44,330 nt of DNA from CAYJBP01 sp964368605 (GCA_964368605.1 CAYJBP010000006.1:1-44330), one strand, 5' to 3'; positions 33,030 to 42,025 are shown, numbered from the stretch's first letter. The notes: generated from the sequence alone by a model not told the origin. Made by a program: numbers and translations.

Positions 33030-33488
33030 ATGCATATAGTTTTAGTGATGCCGGAAATTCCCAACAATACCGGTAATATAGCCCGTACCTGCGCCGTTAC
33101 CGGTAGCAGCTTACATTTAATTAGGCCTTTGGGTTTTTCTACCGATGATAAGCAATTAAAGCGTGCCGGTTTAGATTATTGGCAGCATTTAGATTTACAT
33201 TATTATGATAATTTTGAGCAATTAGAGGCCAAATATCCTAATGCACGTTTTTTGCCGGCTACTACCAAGGCTAAATCTTATTATACCGATATTAAGTTTA
33301 AAGATGATGACTTTATTGTATTTGGCCGCGAAACAGCAGGTCTGCCGCCCGAGCTTTTGGCTAAGTATATGGATAATGCCCTGCGTATTCCGATGGGTAA
33401 AGATATTCGCTCTTTAAATTTAGCCAATTCGGTGGCGATAATTGTTTATGAGGCCTTGCGTCAAAATAATTTTGAAGGCTTAATTTAG
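33030..33488 (+). CDS. trmL: tRNA (cytidine/uridine-2'-O-)-methyltransferase TrmL
   Basis: 152 residues, a compact SPOUT methyltransferase. Motifs: N-terminal MHIVLVMPEIPNNTGNIARTCA-type start, LIRPLGF, LDYW near residues 50-53, FGRETAGLP (about 100-108) and the trefoil-knot end MGKDIRSLNLANSVAI. It 2'-O-methylates the wobble base of leucine tRNAs in relatives. An AAGGAG site precedes the ATG. It follows the kinase by 19 bases and precedes the YigZ gene by 8. Confidence 0.95.
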   Translation: MHIVLVMPEIPNNTGNIARTCAVTGSSLHLIRPLGFSTDDKQLKRAGLDYWQHLDLHYYDNFEQLEAKYPNARFLPATTKAKSYYTDIKFKDDDFIVFGRETAGLPPELLAKYMDNALRIPMGKDIRSLNLANSVAIIVYEALRQNNFEGLI

Positions 33489-33496
33489 GTGCGGGT

Positions 33497-34123
33497 ATGG
33501 CTAATCAAATTTTGAGCATAGCAGCCCCTGCCCAGGCCGAATTAGTTGAAAAAAAATCTCGCTTTATAGCAAATATTTTTCCGGTTGCCAGCGAAGAGGA
33601 AGCCCAAATGGCTTTAGCCCAAATTCGCCGCCGTTACAAGGATGCCAATCATCATGTTTATGCCATGCAAATCGGCGAAAGCAATCAAATTCAGCGCTCT
33701 AATGATGATGGCGAGCCTGCCGGCACCGGCGGCCGACCTATTTTAGAGGCCATTAAGCATCAAAATTTGCAAAACACCCTAATTATTGTTACTCGCTATT
33801 TTGGGGGAGTATTATTGGGCAGCGGCGGATTAGTAAGAGCCTATGGTAAAAGTGCAGCCTTGGCTATCGAGGCAGCCCAAATTATCAAATTAATTCCCGG
33901 CCAAACCTGGGCTATTCATTTTGATTATGGGCTGATTGCCAAAATCGAAATTTTGCTTAATAATCAAAATATCCAAATAGCCGAAAAAAGCTATTTGGAT
34001 AAAGTATGCTTTTTAATTAAATTACCCAGCGATTTAGCTCTTAACATTATCGAGCAGCTAAATAACTTGGCAAATGGTAATTTACATAGCCAATGCCTGC
34101 TGGAGGAAATGATTATTGGTTAG
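33497..34123 (+). CDS. yigZ: YigZ / IMPACT-family protein
   Basis: 208 residues. The IMPACT N-terminal block is complete: KKSRFIANIFPV, HHVYAMQIG, SNDDGEPAGTGGRPILEAI and RYFGGVLLGSGGLVRAYGKSA (about 97-117). A shorter C-terminal DUF1949-like domain follows. The molecular function is unsettled; the human relative affects translation regulation. The Shine-Dalgarno is weak (GGTGCGGGT), so translation may be coupled to trmL. Its TAG stop overlaps the stop of the convergent membrane-protein gene. Confidence 0.93.
   Translation: MANQILSIAAPAQAELVEKKSRFIANIFPVASEEEAQMALAQIRRRYKDANHHVYAMQIGESNQIQRSNDDGEPAGTGGRPILEAIKHQNLQNTLIIVTRYFGGVLLGSGGLVRAYGKSAALAIEAAQIIKLIPGQTWAIHFDYGLIAKIEILLNNQNIQIAEKSYLDKVCFLIKLPSDLALNIIEQLNNLANGNLHSQCLLEEMIIG
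33971..34000. repeat. Perfect inverted repeat inside the yigZ 3' region
   Basis: 11-bp arms ATCCAAATAGC (33971-33981) and GCTATTTGGAT (33990-34000) around an 8-base loop. It lies within the coding sequence. On the minus strand it sits about 120 bases past the stop of the convergent gene and could act as its transcript end, although the following T-run is weak. Confidence 0.5.
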
Positions 34124-34644
34124 TTTGATTTATTAAGTAATTTTGCCTTATGCAATAAGTTAATAGAACTAATAATATCGGCGATAAATACAAATTGCAA
34201 AATACCATGAAGCAGTGCCTGTTTTGAAGATAAAACACTGCTTTTATAGCCATGCCTTATCGCAGTTAGCCCTATTAGGCCACTTAATACAATCGCCATC
34301 ATGTCCAATATCCATAAAATTATCGAAATCCCGAATGTAAAGATAGTTAACATAAAGATCATGCCAAATCCAAAAATAAAAAGATAGGCCGGAATAGGAA
34401 TTGTTTTAATTAACATATTGATCCGGCATTTTTCTTCAAAATCGCATTTACTATGCCGGATACTAAAACAGAGAATTATCGTAGCAATAAGTGCAAGCAA
34501 CCAGAATACTCCAAGAGCAAATAAAAGCAGGTAGGCATTGGTGTCAAATACCGTATCCATTAAAAATCCGCTAAATACGCAATAAATACCAAAGGCAATT
34601 GCATAAGGAAAAAGTATCACTATTGCTCCTAAAAATTTGTTCAT
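34120..34644 (-). CDS. Small four-helix membrane protein of unknown function
   Basis: I do not recognise this 174-residue protein. It has four to five hydrophobic segments (about 5-30, 35-62, 85-112, 113-133, 150-165) separated by a short Cys-containing cytoplasmic loop (HSKCDFEEKCRIN) and ends in a basic tail. There is a weak GGGG site near the ATG. It lies 59 bases after the second DUF881 gene in the same orientation and may be the last gene of that operon. Its stop overlaps the yigZ stop on the other strand. Confidence 0.72.
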   Translation of the reverse strand: MNKFLGAIVILFPYAIAFGIYCVFSGFLMDTVFDTNAYLLLFALGVFWLLALIATIILCFSIRHSKCDFEEKCRINMLIKTIPIPAYLFIFGFGMIFMLTIFTFGISIILWILDMMAIVLSGLIGLTAIRHGYKSSVLSSKQALLHGILQFVFIADIISSINLLHKAKLLNKSN

Positions 34645-34703
34645 TGGTAGCTACCCCTACTATCTAAATAGCATTATTATTTGCTTGTGCCAAACCCTAA
34701 ATA

Positions 34704-35435
34704 TTAGTCTTCTACCGGCAAAGCCAATTCCAACTCCTTAGGCTTGGCAGCAGGAATAGTTAATAATTCCTCTTGCTTTACTACCGGAAATATTTGCAAT
34801 ATCCTTAGCGTATCAATAATACCGCCGGAATATACCAGGCCGGTTTCTAAGGTAGAGGGATTACCAATTGCCTTGATAACCACCGGCGATAATAATTCCT
34901 CATCATCAATTACAATGCTAAAATTACCATAGCCAATATCTTTATCGCTAATTTGGCTTTGGGCATTAATGCGCATATTATTGATGGCTACCGCCTCGGC
35001 GCCACTTACAAAAAGTTCATTAACAATATCGATTAAATCATAGGCTATCAAGCGAGAAGATTCGCTGGTTATGGTTACGGTAATGCCTGGCCCTTCAATA
35101 TCCTTGCTACCATCGGCAATATGCAGGCTATTTAGCCTGGCCTCTTGGGTGGCGGCCACATCCAGGCCGGAATTTACCAGCTCTTCGGTGGCATTTAGCT
35201 CATCTTCTAAGGCATCCAGCTCGGCTTGCAAATCATTTTTTCTGTCCATCAAATTTAAGGCCAAGGCGCTTAAATCCTGATAGCTTTGCGATTCTAAAGA
35301 GTCGCTATAAGCAGTATGGGTGCGATATTGCGCCACAATTAAAATGCCAAAAGCAATAAAAATAAAGGCCAAGGTTATTTGTGTTTTAAGTGATGCTTTT
35401 TTGGAGTTTTGCTCTTGCTTAGGTTGGCTATTCAT
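34704..35435 (-). CDS. DUF881-family membrane-anchored protein (second copy)
   Basis: 243 residues from ATG 35435 (an ATG at 35444 lies too close to the GAGG site). Layout: basic N-terminus, one anchor (about 22-42), a coiled coil of Leu, Glu and Asp heptads (about 60-95), then the DUF881 domain with the marker GPGITVTITSES, AEAVAINNMRI, and a GYGNFSIVIDDEELLSPVVIKAIGNP end. The coiled coil suggests dimers outside the membrane. In Bacillus such proteins (YlxW/YlxX) lie beside sbp and division genes. Its start overlaps the sbp stop. Confidence 0.86.
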   Translation of the reverse strand: MNSQPKQEQNSKKASLKTQITLAFIFIAFGILIVAQYRTHTAYSDSLESQSYQDLSALALNLMDRKNDLQAELDALEDELNATEELVNSGLDVAATQEARLNSLHIADGSKDIEGPGITVTITSESSRLIAYDLIDIVNELFVSGAEAVAINNMRINAQSQISDKDIGYGNFSIVIDDEELLSPVVIKAIGNPSTLETGLVYSGGIIDTLRILQIFPVVKQEELLTIPAAKPKELELALPVED

Positions 35436-35880
35436 GCTGGTCATCCTCGCTAACTACCAAATCATAGCTAAGGGTTTCGTATTGGCGGGCCCCGGTTTCT
35501 TGGTTTTGATTACGCCTTTTTTGCGCCGCTTTGCGGGCTTTTTTATTGCGATGATATTGCACCAAGCCACGGCGAATAAAACCCATATTATTAAAGATGC
35601 GAATACCAAAAGCAATAACCGCCGCTAAATGCAAATCTAAACCCAATAAATCGCCAAGATAAGCCAAAGCTGCGGCTAAAATACTATTGATAAAAAAGCC
35701 ACTTATCATAATTGCGCCATCAAATTTATCTTCTAAAACAGCTTTAAAGCCACCTAAAAGCGAATCTAGGCTGGCCAGTACCGCAATCGACATATACTTA
35801 ATCAAAAAAGTAGGCAAGGCAAAGGCAAAAACCGAGCCTAATAATAAACCACAAATTAGCCCCATTAAAGGCAACCACAT
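35428..35880 (-). CDS. sbp: Small basic protein Sbp (DUF1290)
   Basis: 150 residues, membrane protein with about four hydrophobic segments and a strongly basic C-terminal tail (RRGLVQYHRNKKARKAAQKRR). The family core MSIAVLASLDSLLGGFKAVLEDKFD and AVIAFGIRIFNNM is well conserved. The tail after about residue 118 is longer than I expect for the family (about 110-120) and ends acidic. A GAGGAG site precedes the ATG. It lies between two DUF881 genes, an arrangement known from Firmicute division gene clusters. Confidence 0.9.
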   Translation of the reverse strand: MWLPLMGLICGLLLGSVFAFALPTFLIKYMSIAVLASLDSLLGGFKAVLEDKFDGAIMISGFFINSILAAALAYLGDLLGLDLHLAAVIAFGIRIFNNMGFIRRGLVQYHRNKKARKAAQKRRNQNQETGARQYETLSYDLVVSEDDQHE

Positions 35881-35902
35881 AACTAAATCTCCTCAAAAGA
35901 AA

Positions 35903-36631
35903 TTATGGTGCAATTTTACTATAATTATAGGTATAAGAGCCGGTATAATTATTAATAATTAAATTATCCTCATCCGTAATCTTTAAGGGTAAACCATTGG
36001 TAAATAAAGTTTGATAACGGCTTGATTGATGCAAAGCTGCTGTTAAAAGCTCGGCATCGCCAATGGCACTAATGGTATATGGCGGCGCCAAACGAGCCGA
36101 ATTTACCAAAATTACCGTACCCACGCAGCGAATATTATAGGTATCATGCAAGCGAATACCATTGATGGCAATGGCTTCGCTATAAGGAGCAATAGCATGC
36201 ACCATATACAGCAAATCTTTATCATGAACAATAAATTTTTCGGGATTATAGGTATCGGGATTATTAAGGCGTGCTTTTTCGGCACCGCTTTTATTATCAT
36301 CAACGGTAAGGGTGATACCCGGCCCTTGCAGTTTAGTTAAGGCGGCATTAACTTGCGCCTCGGCCAATTCATCGCCTAAATAACTAAGGCGGCTTTGCCC
36401 TTCGGCCTGCTCGGAGTGGATATCTGCAATTTGTTGATTAATCAAAACTGCCGATGATTCCATTTGAGCAATTTCGGCCTCTAAGTTATTAATAGAACGA
36501 ATTAGTTCCTCATTACGGGGATCGGGCTGATTAATGGTAGAGGCATTGCCATTGATGGTTATCATCAAAAAAATGCCGGCAATAAAGGATAAACAAGTTA
36601 AAAATAATAATTGACCTTTGCGTGATTTCAT
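35903..36631 (-). CDS. DUF881-family membrane-anchored protein (first copy)
   Basis: 242 residues from ATG 36631, with GAGG upstream; an in-frame start at 36652 is less likely. One anchor (about 6-26) precedes a coiled coil (about 38-85, Leu/Glu/Gln-rich). The DUF881 core follows, with LQGPGITLTVDDNK, EAIAINGIRL, LVNSARLAPPYTISAIGD and LPLKITDEDNL. It heads the minus-strand sbp operon and is divergent from cdaA. Its DUF881 core is clearly diverged from the second copy, so they are old paralogues, not a recent duplication. Confidence 0.86.
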   Translation of the reverse strand: MKSRKGQLLFLTCLSFIAGIFLMITINGNASTINQPDPRNEELIRSINNLEAEIAQMESSAVLINQQIADIHSEQAEGQSRLSYLGDELAEAQVNAALTKLQGPGITLTVDDNKSGAEKARLNNPDTYNPEKFIVHDKDLLYMVHAIAPYSEAIAINGIRLHDTYNIRCVGTVILVNSARLAPPYTISAIGDAELLTAALHQSSRYQTLFTNGLPLKITDEDNLIINNYTGSYTYNYSKIAP

Positions 36632-36804
36632 ATATATACCTCTTAAAAACACAATACAACTTTCCTATTATATAATTATACAACAAATTGGCTAATAATA
36701 ATAGTATTATTTTATTTTTTTTTTTGGCCTTAGATTTAAGGCGGCTAAAAGGGTTTTTTTGATAAATCGTCGAAATAATATAGGTTAAAAAAGGAGGGCT
36801 GGTT

Positions 36805-37635
36805 TTGTCTATTTCGCATTATTTTGAATGGAGCTTTGAGTTTATTATAGCTGCCTTATTTGATATTACCATCTTGGCCTTTATTATCTACAAATTTCTG
36901 CTGATGATAAAAGGAACCCGTGCTATCCCCTTAATTAGAGGTATTTTGGTTTTATTCTTGGCTGCTACCATTACCCAAGAGCTGGGTTTATTAGCCATGA
37001 GCTGGATTTTAGATCAATTATGGGCGGTTGTTTTTGTGGCCTTGGCGGTTATCTTTCAGCCGGAATTACGCCGTGCCTTAGAGCAAATTGGGCGTAAACA
37101 GATTATTTTTAGCAATCGTGCCGATCTTAATACCGGCGATATTGTCCATATCATCGACGAAATTACCGGAGCCTTGGTTGCTTGTGCTAAAACCCAAACC
37201 GGGGTACTTTTAATTATCGAGCGCGAAACCGGCCTTAATGATTATATCGAAACAGGGGTTAGGTTGGATTCGGCCATTAGCCAAGAATTTTTGGTTAATG
37301 TATTTGTGCCCAATACCCCTTTGCATGATGGGGCAGCCATTATCCGTGGCGACCGTTTAGCCGCTGCGGCCTGTTTTTTGCCTTTAAGCGATAATCCCTA
37401 TTTAAGCACCACCTTAGGCACCCGCCATCGAGCCGGTATTGGTATATCCGAGGTTAGCGATGCAATTGCCCTAATTGTTTCCGAGGAAACAGGCATTATC
37501 TCTTTAGCACGTGGCGGCAAATTAATGCGCTCTTTAGACGAAAAACAATTGCGCGAATCGCTATCCTCTATCCTTAATAATGCCGGCGAAAACAAGTTTT
37601 TCTGGCAAAAAAAGGGGGGTGCTCAAAATGGTTAA
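36805..37635 (+). CDS. cdaA: Diadenylate cyclase CdaA
   Basis: 276 residues. CdaA makes the second messenger c-di-AMP from two ATP at the membrane. Three hydrophobic segments lie in the first 85 residues. The DAC domain follows with the catalytic DGA (175-177 in TPLHDGAAII) and RHR (207-209 in GTRHRAGIG). The start is TTG, preceded by a strong AAGGAGGG site; no ATG fits. The 3' end overlaps cdaR by 8 bases. c-di-AMP controls potassium and wall homeostasis, in keeping with the glmM/glmS neighbours. Confidence 0.96.
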   Translation: MSISHYFEWSFEFIIAALFDITILAFIIYKFLLMIKGTRAIPLIRGILVLFLAATITQELGLLAMSWILDQLWAVVFVALAVIFQPELRRALEQIGRKQIIFSNRADLNTGDIVHIIDEITGALVACAKTQTGVLLIIERETGLNDYIETGVRLDSAISQEFLVNVFVPNTPLHDGAAIIRGDRLAAAACFLPLSDNPYLSTTLGTRHRAGIGISEVSDAIALIVSEETGIISLARGGKLMRSLDEKQLRESLSSILNNAGENKFFWQKKGGAQNG

Positions 37636-38959
37636 AAGCATTAAGGGGCTGGCCATTATCAAAAAAATTGATAAGCTTTTAGGGGCTAATTGGGGCTATA
37701 AAATGGGGGCGGTTTTAATTGCCATAGCACTTTGGGTTATGGTTACCGTCAGCGCAAATCCCTTAGACGAGCGCACCTTCCCCGTGGCTATTATCCCCCA
37801 AAACCTCGAAAGCGATTTATCCATGCTCGAAACTACCAATCAAGTAAATATTAGGGTGCAGGGCACTTCGGCGGTATTAAATAATTTAACCAATGCCGAT
37901 TTTCAGGCTACTATTGATTTAATTGGTTTAAGGGCAGGGCAAACCTCGGTAGAAGTGCAAATTACCGCCCCCGATAATATTACGGTTCTCTCGCTAACGC
38001 CTGCTACCATCGAGGTAGAGCTTAAAGATATTGCCACCGAAAGTTTCCCCTTAGAAGTAGAAATTATCGGCGAGCCACCGGCCAATTATCTGATGCATAA
38101 TCCCCTGCTTAGCCCGGAGGAAATTTCTCTATCCGGCCCGGAGGATTATTTAAACCTGGTATCTCGTGTTTATGTAGTGGCCGATCTTAATCAAATCGAG
38201 GATTTAAGTAATCCCCAATATCAAAAAAACACGACGATTATGGTGGAAGATTTTAATGGTAATGATATAACTTCTTATTTTACCAATAATATTTATCCTT
38301 TGGCAGCGCAGGTAACAGTACCGATTTTCCATAATCGCCCGGAGGAAATTATCCCAATTAGGATTAGCTTAACTAATGAGGTAGCGCCGGGCTATCAATT
38401 AAGCCTTTACAGTGCCACCCCCAATGCCATTAGTGTATTTGGTGATCTTAATGATTTGCAGGCCTTAAGCCATATTTCTACTGCGCCGATTGATTTGAGC
38501 AATTTAAATATATCTACCAGCCTAGAGGTTCCTTTAGAGCAAATTGCCGGCTTGGATTATGCCCAGGATACAGTTACCGTATCCCTGCAAATCGAGCCGA
38601 TTGCCAGCAAAAACTTTACGATTTTGCTAACGCATAGCCAAAATGTTTTCCCGGGCATGACAGCCGAGGTTAATCATCAGCCTTTAGATATTAGCGTTTA
38701 CGGCGCCGATTCTTTTATTGATGATTTATCTTCCGACGAAATCATTCCTTATGTGGATTGTACAGGCTTGCAAGCAGGTGTTTATGATTTACCTGTTGAA
38801 GTTTCTTTACCGGCCAATATTTATGTTATGAATATTAATCCCACTTTAATTAATGTCGAAATCAGCCCTAATCAGGAAACCGATGAGATAATATTTGAAG
38901 CCGAAACAGCAGATCCCCAGGCTTTAGATACTGAGGAAGCACCAAATACAGAAAATTAA
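37628..38959 (+). CDS. cdaR: CdaR (YbbR-domain regulator of CdaA)
   Basis: 443 residues. An N-terminal membrane anchor (about 23-42, WGYKMGAVLIAIALWVMV) is followed by a series of four YbbR-like beta repeats outside the membrane and an acidic tail. In relatives CdaR binds CdaA through the membrane and adjusts its activity. ATG 37628 follows GGGGGGT; a longer frame from 37580 lies inside cdaA and is not needed. It overlaps cdaA, showing translational coupling. Confidence 0.92.
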   Translation: MVKSIKGLAIIKKIDKLLGANWGYKMGAVLIAIALWVMVTVSANPLDERTFPVAIIPQNLESDLSMLETTNQVNIRVQGTSAVLNNLTNADFQATIDLIGLRAGQTSVEVQITAPDNITVLSLTPATIEVELKDIATESFPLEVEIIGEPPANYLMHNPLLSPEEISLSGPEDYLNLVSRVYVVADLNQIEDLSNPQYQKNTTIMVEDFNGNDITSYFTNNIYPLAAQVTVPIFHNRPEEIIPIRISLTNEVAPGYQLSLYSATPNAISVFGDLNDLQALSHISTAPIDLSNLNISTSLEVPLEQIAGLDYAQDTVTVSLQIEPIASKNFTILLTHSQNVFPGMTAEVNHQPLDISVYGADSFIDDLSSDEIIPYVDCTGLQAGVYDLPVEVSLPANIYVMNINPTLINVEISPNQETDEIIFEAETADPQALDTEEAPNTEN

Positions 38960-38968
38960 GGATGAGTT

Positions 38969-40642
38969 ATTATCAAAAATTATCAATACAGCCTGCAAGG
39001 GCTGCAATTAACCTTAGACGAAGATCTTAATTATCGGCAAAATTTGGCTATTAAAATCTGTACAGCCTTAGGCTGGCAGGCCACCGATTTGCTCGATTTT
39101 AAGATTAGCGCCAAATCTTTGGATGCCCGAGATAAAGAGCAAATTAGCTTTATCTATACCATAATGGCCTTTGGCCAAAAGCCGCGTCAAAAAACCCATC
39201 TTAAGCGCAATCAAAAAATTGAGCAAATTAAGCCACAAGCAGAGCTAGATATGGCAAATCCGCAAGCTATGCCACTTAAACAGGATGTGCCACTTAAGCA
39301 GGCGATGCCACTTAAACAGGCGATGCCTGCTGTGATTATTGGGGCGGGGCCGGCCGGCCTTTTTGCCGCCTTAGATTTAGCTCAAAAGGGTTTTAAGCCG
39401 ATAATCATCGAGCAAGGCTCAATGATAGAACAAAGATATCAAGATATTAAAGATTTTTGGCAACATGGCCAATTGCATGAGTTTAGCAATGCCCAATTTG
39501 GCGAAGGCGGTGCCGGCACTTTTTCCGATGGCAAATTAACCTTTAGAGGCAAAGATAGCCGTGCCCGTTTTATTATGGAGCAATTTATTAAATTTGGTGC
39601 CGATTCTAATTTGCTTTATTGGCATAAGCCCCATTTAGGCAGTGATATGCTGCGTCAAATTATTCCTCGCTTAAGAGCCGAAATTATTGCTTTAGGCGGT
39701 ACATTTTATTTTGATACCTGCCTTAAAGATTTACAAATAAGCCCTAAAGCCAATGGCTTTAAGCTGGAAGGTATTGAGCTTAGCGGTAAATTTGCCAAAC
39801 AAATCCCCTGCACTAGCCTGATTTTGGCTACCGGCAATGGGGCAAGAGCCATTTATCGGCTTTTGGCTAAATATAATATAGCTTTAAAAGCCAAGCCTTT
39901 GGCCATTGGTTTTAGGATAGAGCATAGCCAAGCCTTAATCGATAAATGCCAATATGGCGCATATGCAGGCCATGCCGCCTTAGAAGCAGCCACTTATCAA
40001 TTAAAGTATCATGATTCAAAAAAGCGTTCCTATTATAGTTTTTGCATGTGCCCGGGCGGCCATATTATCAATGCAGCCTCTGCGACAGGCGGCCTATTAA
40101 CCAATGGCATTAGCAATGCGGCTCGTAATAGTGGCTATGCCAATAGTGCCTTGGTGGCGGCCATTTCCCCCGATTATGATTTTGCAGATCAGCCTTTAGC
40201 CGGCTTAGAGTTTCAAGAAAAACTAGAGCAAGAAGCATTTAAGCTGGGTGGTAGCGATTATAGCCTCCCTTGTTGTTTAGTAGAAGATTTTTTATTAGGC
40301 CAAAAATCGGCGACCTTGCCCAGCGATTTTAAGCCCTTTAGCCATGGCGCAAAAGCGGTAAATCTACGTGGTCTTTTAAGCGAAGATATCGAAGATGGGC
40401 TAATTAAGGCCTTAAACCATTGGGATCGGCAGCTTAAAGGCTTTAAGCAAAATGCCGTGCTGGCCGCTATCGAAAGCCGCACATCTGCGCCATTAAGGAT
40501 ATTGCGTGATGCTGATGGCCAAAGCCTTAATTTAGCAGGCCTTTACCCTTGTGGCGAAGGGGCAGGCTATGCCGGCGGCATTATGAGTTCGGCTATTGAT
40601 GGGCTTAAAGCTGCAGCGGCTTGGCAAAAAAATCAAATTTAA
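38969..40642 (+). CDS. FAD-dependent oxidoreductase (NAD(FAD)-utilising dehydrogenase, COG2509 type), start uncertain
   Basis: Two-part protein: a small N-terminal alpha/beta domain (starting with the strand IKNYQYSLQGLQLTLDED), a Pro/Met/Lys/Gln repeat linker, and a Rossmann FAD domain (VIIGAGPAGLFAALDLA) with the family motifs SNAQFGEGGAGTFSDGKL, CPGGHIINA and the final PCGEGAGYAGGIMSSAIDGL. The enzymatic role is unknown. No ATG or GTG fits the conserved N-terminus. ATT at 38969 lies 6 bases after AAGGA, so I propose an ATT start. The alternatives are TTG 39044 (no site, loses the first strand) or a 1-base indel relative to ATG 38962. It lies between cdaR and glmM. Confidence 0.82.
   Translation: MIKNYQYSLQGLQLTLDEDLNYRQNLAIKICTALGWQATDLLDFKISAKSLDARDKEQISFIYTIMAFGQKPRQKTHLKRNQKIEQIKPQAELDMANPQAMPLKQDVPLKQAMPLKQAMPAVIIGAGPAGLFAALDLAQKGFKPIIIEQGSMIEQRYQDIKDFWQHGQLHEFSNAQFGEGGAGTFSDGKLTFRGKDSRARFIMEQFIKFGADSNLLYWHKPHLGSDMLRQIIPRLRAEIIALGGTFYFDTCLKDLQISPKANGFKLEGIELSGKFAKQIPCTSLILATGNGARAIYRLLAKYNIALKAKPLAIGFRIEHSQALIDKCQYGAYAGHAALEAATYQLKYHDSKKRSYYSFCMCPGGHIINAASATGGLLTNGISNAARNSGYANSALVAAISPDYDFADQPLAGLEFQEKLEQEAFKLGGSDYSLPCCLVEDFLLGQKSATLPSDFKPFSHGAKAVNLRGLLSEDIEDGLIKALNHWDRQLKGFKQNAVLAAIESRTSAPLRILRDADGQSLNLAGLYPCGEGAGYAGGIMSSAIDGLKAAAAWQKNQI
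39269..39322 (+). repeat. Three 18-bp tandem repeats inside the oxidoreductase gene
   Basis: Units at 39269, 39287 and 39305 are near identical (consensus ATGCCACTTAAACAGGCG) and encode MPLKQ(D/A) or VPLKQA. They lie in the linker between the N-terminal domain and the FAD domain, so unit number could change without breaking the fold. Confidence 0.8.
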
Positions 40643-40700
40643 TCATAATCGCCCTAATTTGGGCATAAATATATTTAATCGATTTATAGAGGTGATAGTA

Positions 40701-42020
40701 GTGACAAAGTATTTTGGAACAGATGGAATTAGAGGAGCAGCAAATAGCTTTTTAAGCCCGGAATTGGCCTTAAGCTTAGGCAAAGCGGCAGCAACTGTAT
40801 TTGCCGAGGCCAGCCAAGCCGAGAAAATTTTAATCGGCAAAGACACCCGTATTTCCGGCAGCATGCTCGAGCAGGCTTTATCGGCAGGGATAATGAGTGC
40901 CGGTTTAGATGTAATTTATTTAGGGATAATCCCCACCCCGGGAGTAGCGGCCTTATGCAGGCTTTATAATTGCCCCGGTGTGGTAATTTCGGCTTCGCAT
41001 AATCCATATTATGATAATGGCATCAAATTTTTTGCGGCCGAGGGTTGTAAGATCAGCGATCAAATTCAGCAAAAAATGGAAGATTATTTGCTGGGTAAAA
41101 CCGAATTTGAGCCAAGCTTAAAGATTGGCCAAACCAAACTTTTACTGGATGCCGGCAAGCATTATAGCGAATTTATTTTGGCCAAACAAAACCCCGATTT
41201 AAGCGGCTTAAAAGTAGTAATCGATTGTGCAAATGGAGCGGCTTTTCAGATTGCGCCGCAGGTATTAAGCACTTTAGGGGCTGAGGTTATTGCCATTTAC
41301 AATAGCCCCGATGGTCAAAACATCAATTTAAATTGCGGTAGTACCCATATCGAAGCCCTGCAAGCGGCAGTAATCGAGCATCAGGCCGATTTGGGGCTTG
41401 CCTTTGATGGCGATGCCGACCGCTTACTAGCCGTTGACGAGCAAGGCCAAGTTGTGGATGGCGACCTAATTATGGCAATTATTGCCCTTGATATGAAGGC
41501 CAAAAACAACTGTGATAAGCTGGTAGTTACCGAAATTAGCAATATGGGTTTGCGCCTAAGCCTGGCCAAAGCCGGCCTTCAAATTGCCGAGAGCAAGGTG
41601 GGCGATCGTTATGTGGCCGAAGTGATGAATCAAACTGGGGCTAAAATTGGTGGCGAGCAAAGCGGCCATTTGATTTTAAGCGATTATAATAATACCGGCG
41701 ATGCCCTGGTAGCAGCCATTTATCTTTTAACCGTACTGAGCCAAGGCGGCAAGCCTTTAAGCGCTTACTGTGCAGATATTAAGCTTTTTCCGCAGTATCA
41801 GATTAATATTAAGGTTAATGATAAAGATTGGCAAATCAAGCCCAATATTGTTGCCGAAAAGGAAAGAATTGCCCAAATTTTGGCCGATAATGGCCGCATA
41901 TTGCTTAGGGCTTCGGGCACCGAGCCGGTAATTAGGGTTATGACCGAAGGAGCAGATCTTAATCAAATTAAAGATTTGGCCGAAGGTATTGCTTTGATTA
42001 TTAAAGCCGAATTGAGCTAG
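40701..42020 (+). CDS. glmM: Phosphoglucosamine mutase GlmM
   Basis: 439 residues. GlmM converts glucosamine-6-phosphate to glucosamine-1-phosphate for UDP-GlcNAc and peptidoglycan synthesis. The N-terminus TKYFGTDGIRG is diagnostic. The phospho-Ser is Ser99 in VISASHNPYYDNGIKFF, the metal site is DGDADR, and the sugar/phosphate loops are GGEQSGH and RASGTEPVIRV. Start is GTG 40701 behind GAGGTG; the frame extends back into the oxidoreductase gene without support. c-di-AMP cyclase CdaA is known to interact with GlmM in relatives, matching this order. Confidence 0.96.
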   Translation: MTKYFGTDGIRGAANSFLSPELALSLGKAAATVFAEASQAEKILIGKDTRISGSMLEQALSAGIMSAGLDVIYLGIIPTPGVAALCRLYNCPGVVISASHNPYYDNGIKFFAAEGCKISDQIQQKMEDYLLGKTEFEPSLKIGQTKLLLDAGKHYSEFILAKQNPDLSGLKVVIDCANGAAFQIAPQVLSTLGAEVIAIYNSPDGQNINLNCGSTHIEALQAAVIEHQADLGLAFDGDADRLLAVDEQGQVVDGDLIMAIIALDMKAKNNCDKLVVTEISNMGLRLSLAKAGLQIAESKVGDRYVAEVMNQTGAKIGGEQSGHLILSDYNNTGDALVAAIYLLTVLSQGGKPLSAYCADIKLFPQYQINIKVNDKDWQIKPNIVAEKERIAQILADNGRILLRASGTEPVIRVMTEGADLNQIKDLAEGIALIIKAELS

Positions 42021-42025
42021 CAGAT

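Noticed and set aside
36727..36742. Small GCCTTA/TAAGGC hairpin next to a long T-run upstream of cdaA
   Set aside because: The T-run lies 5' of the stem on the plus strand and becomes an A-run on the minus strand, so it is not a normal terminator in either direction.
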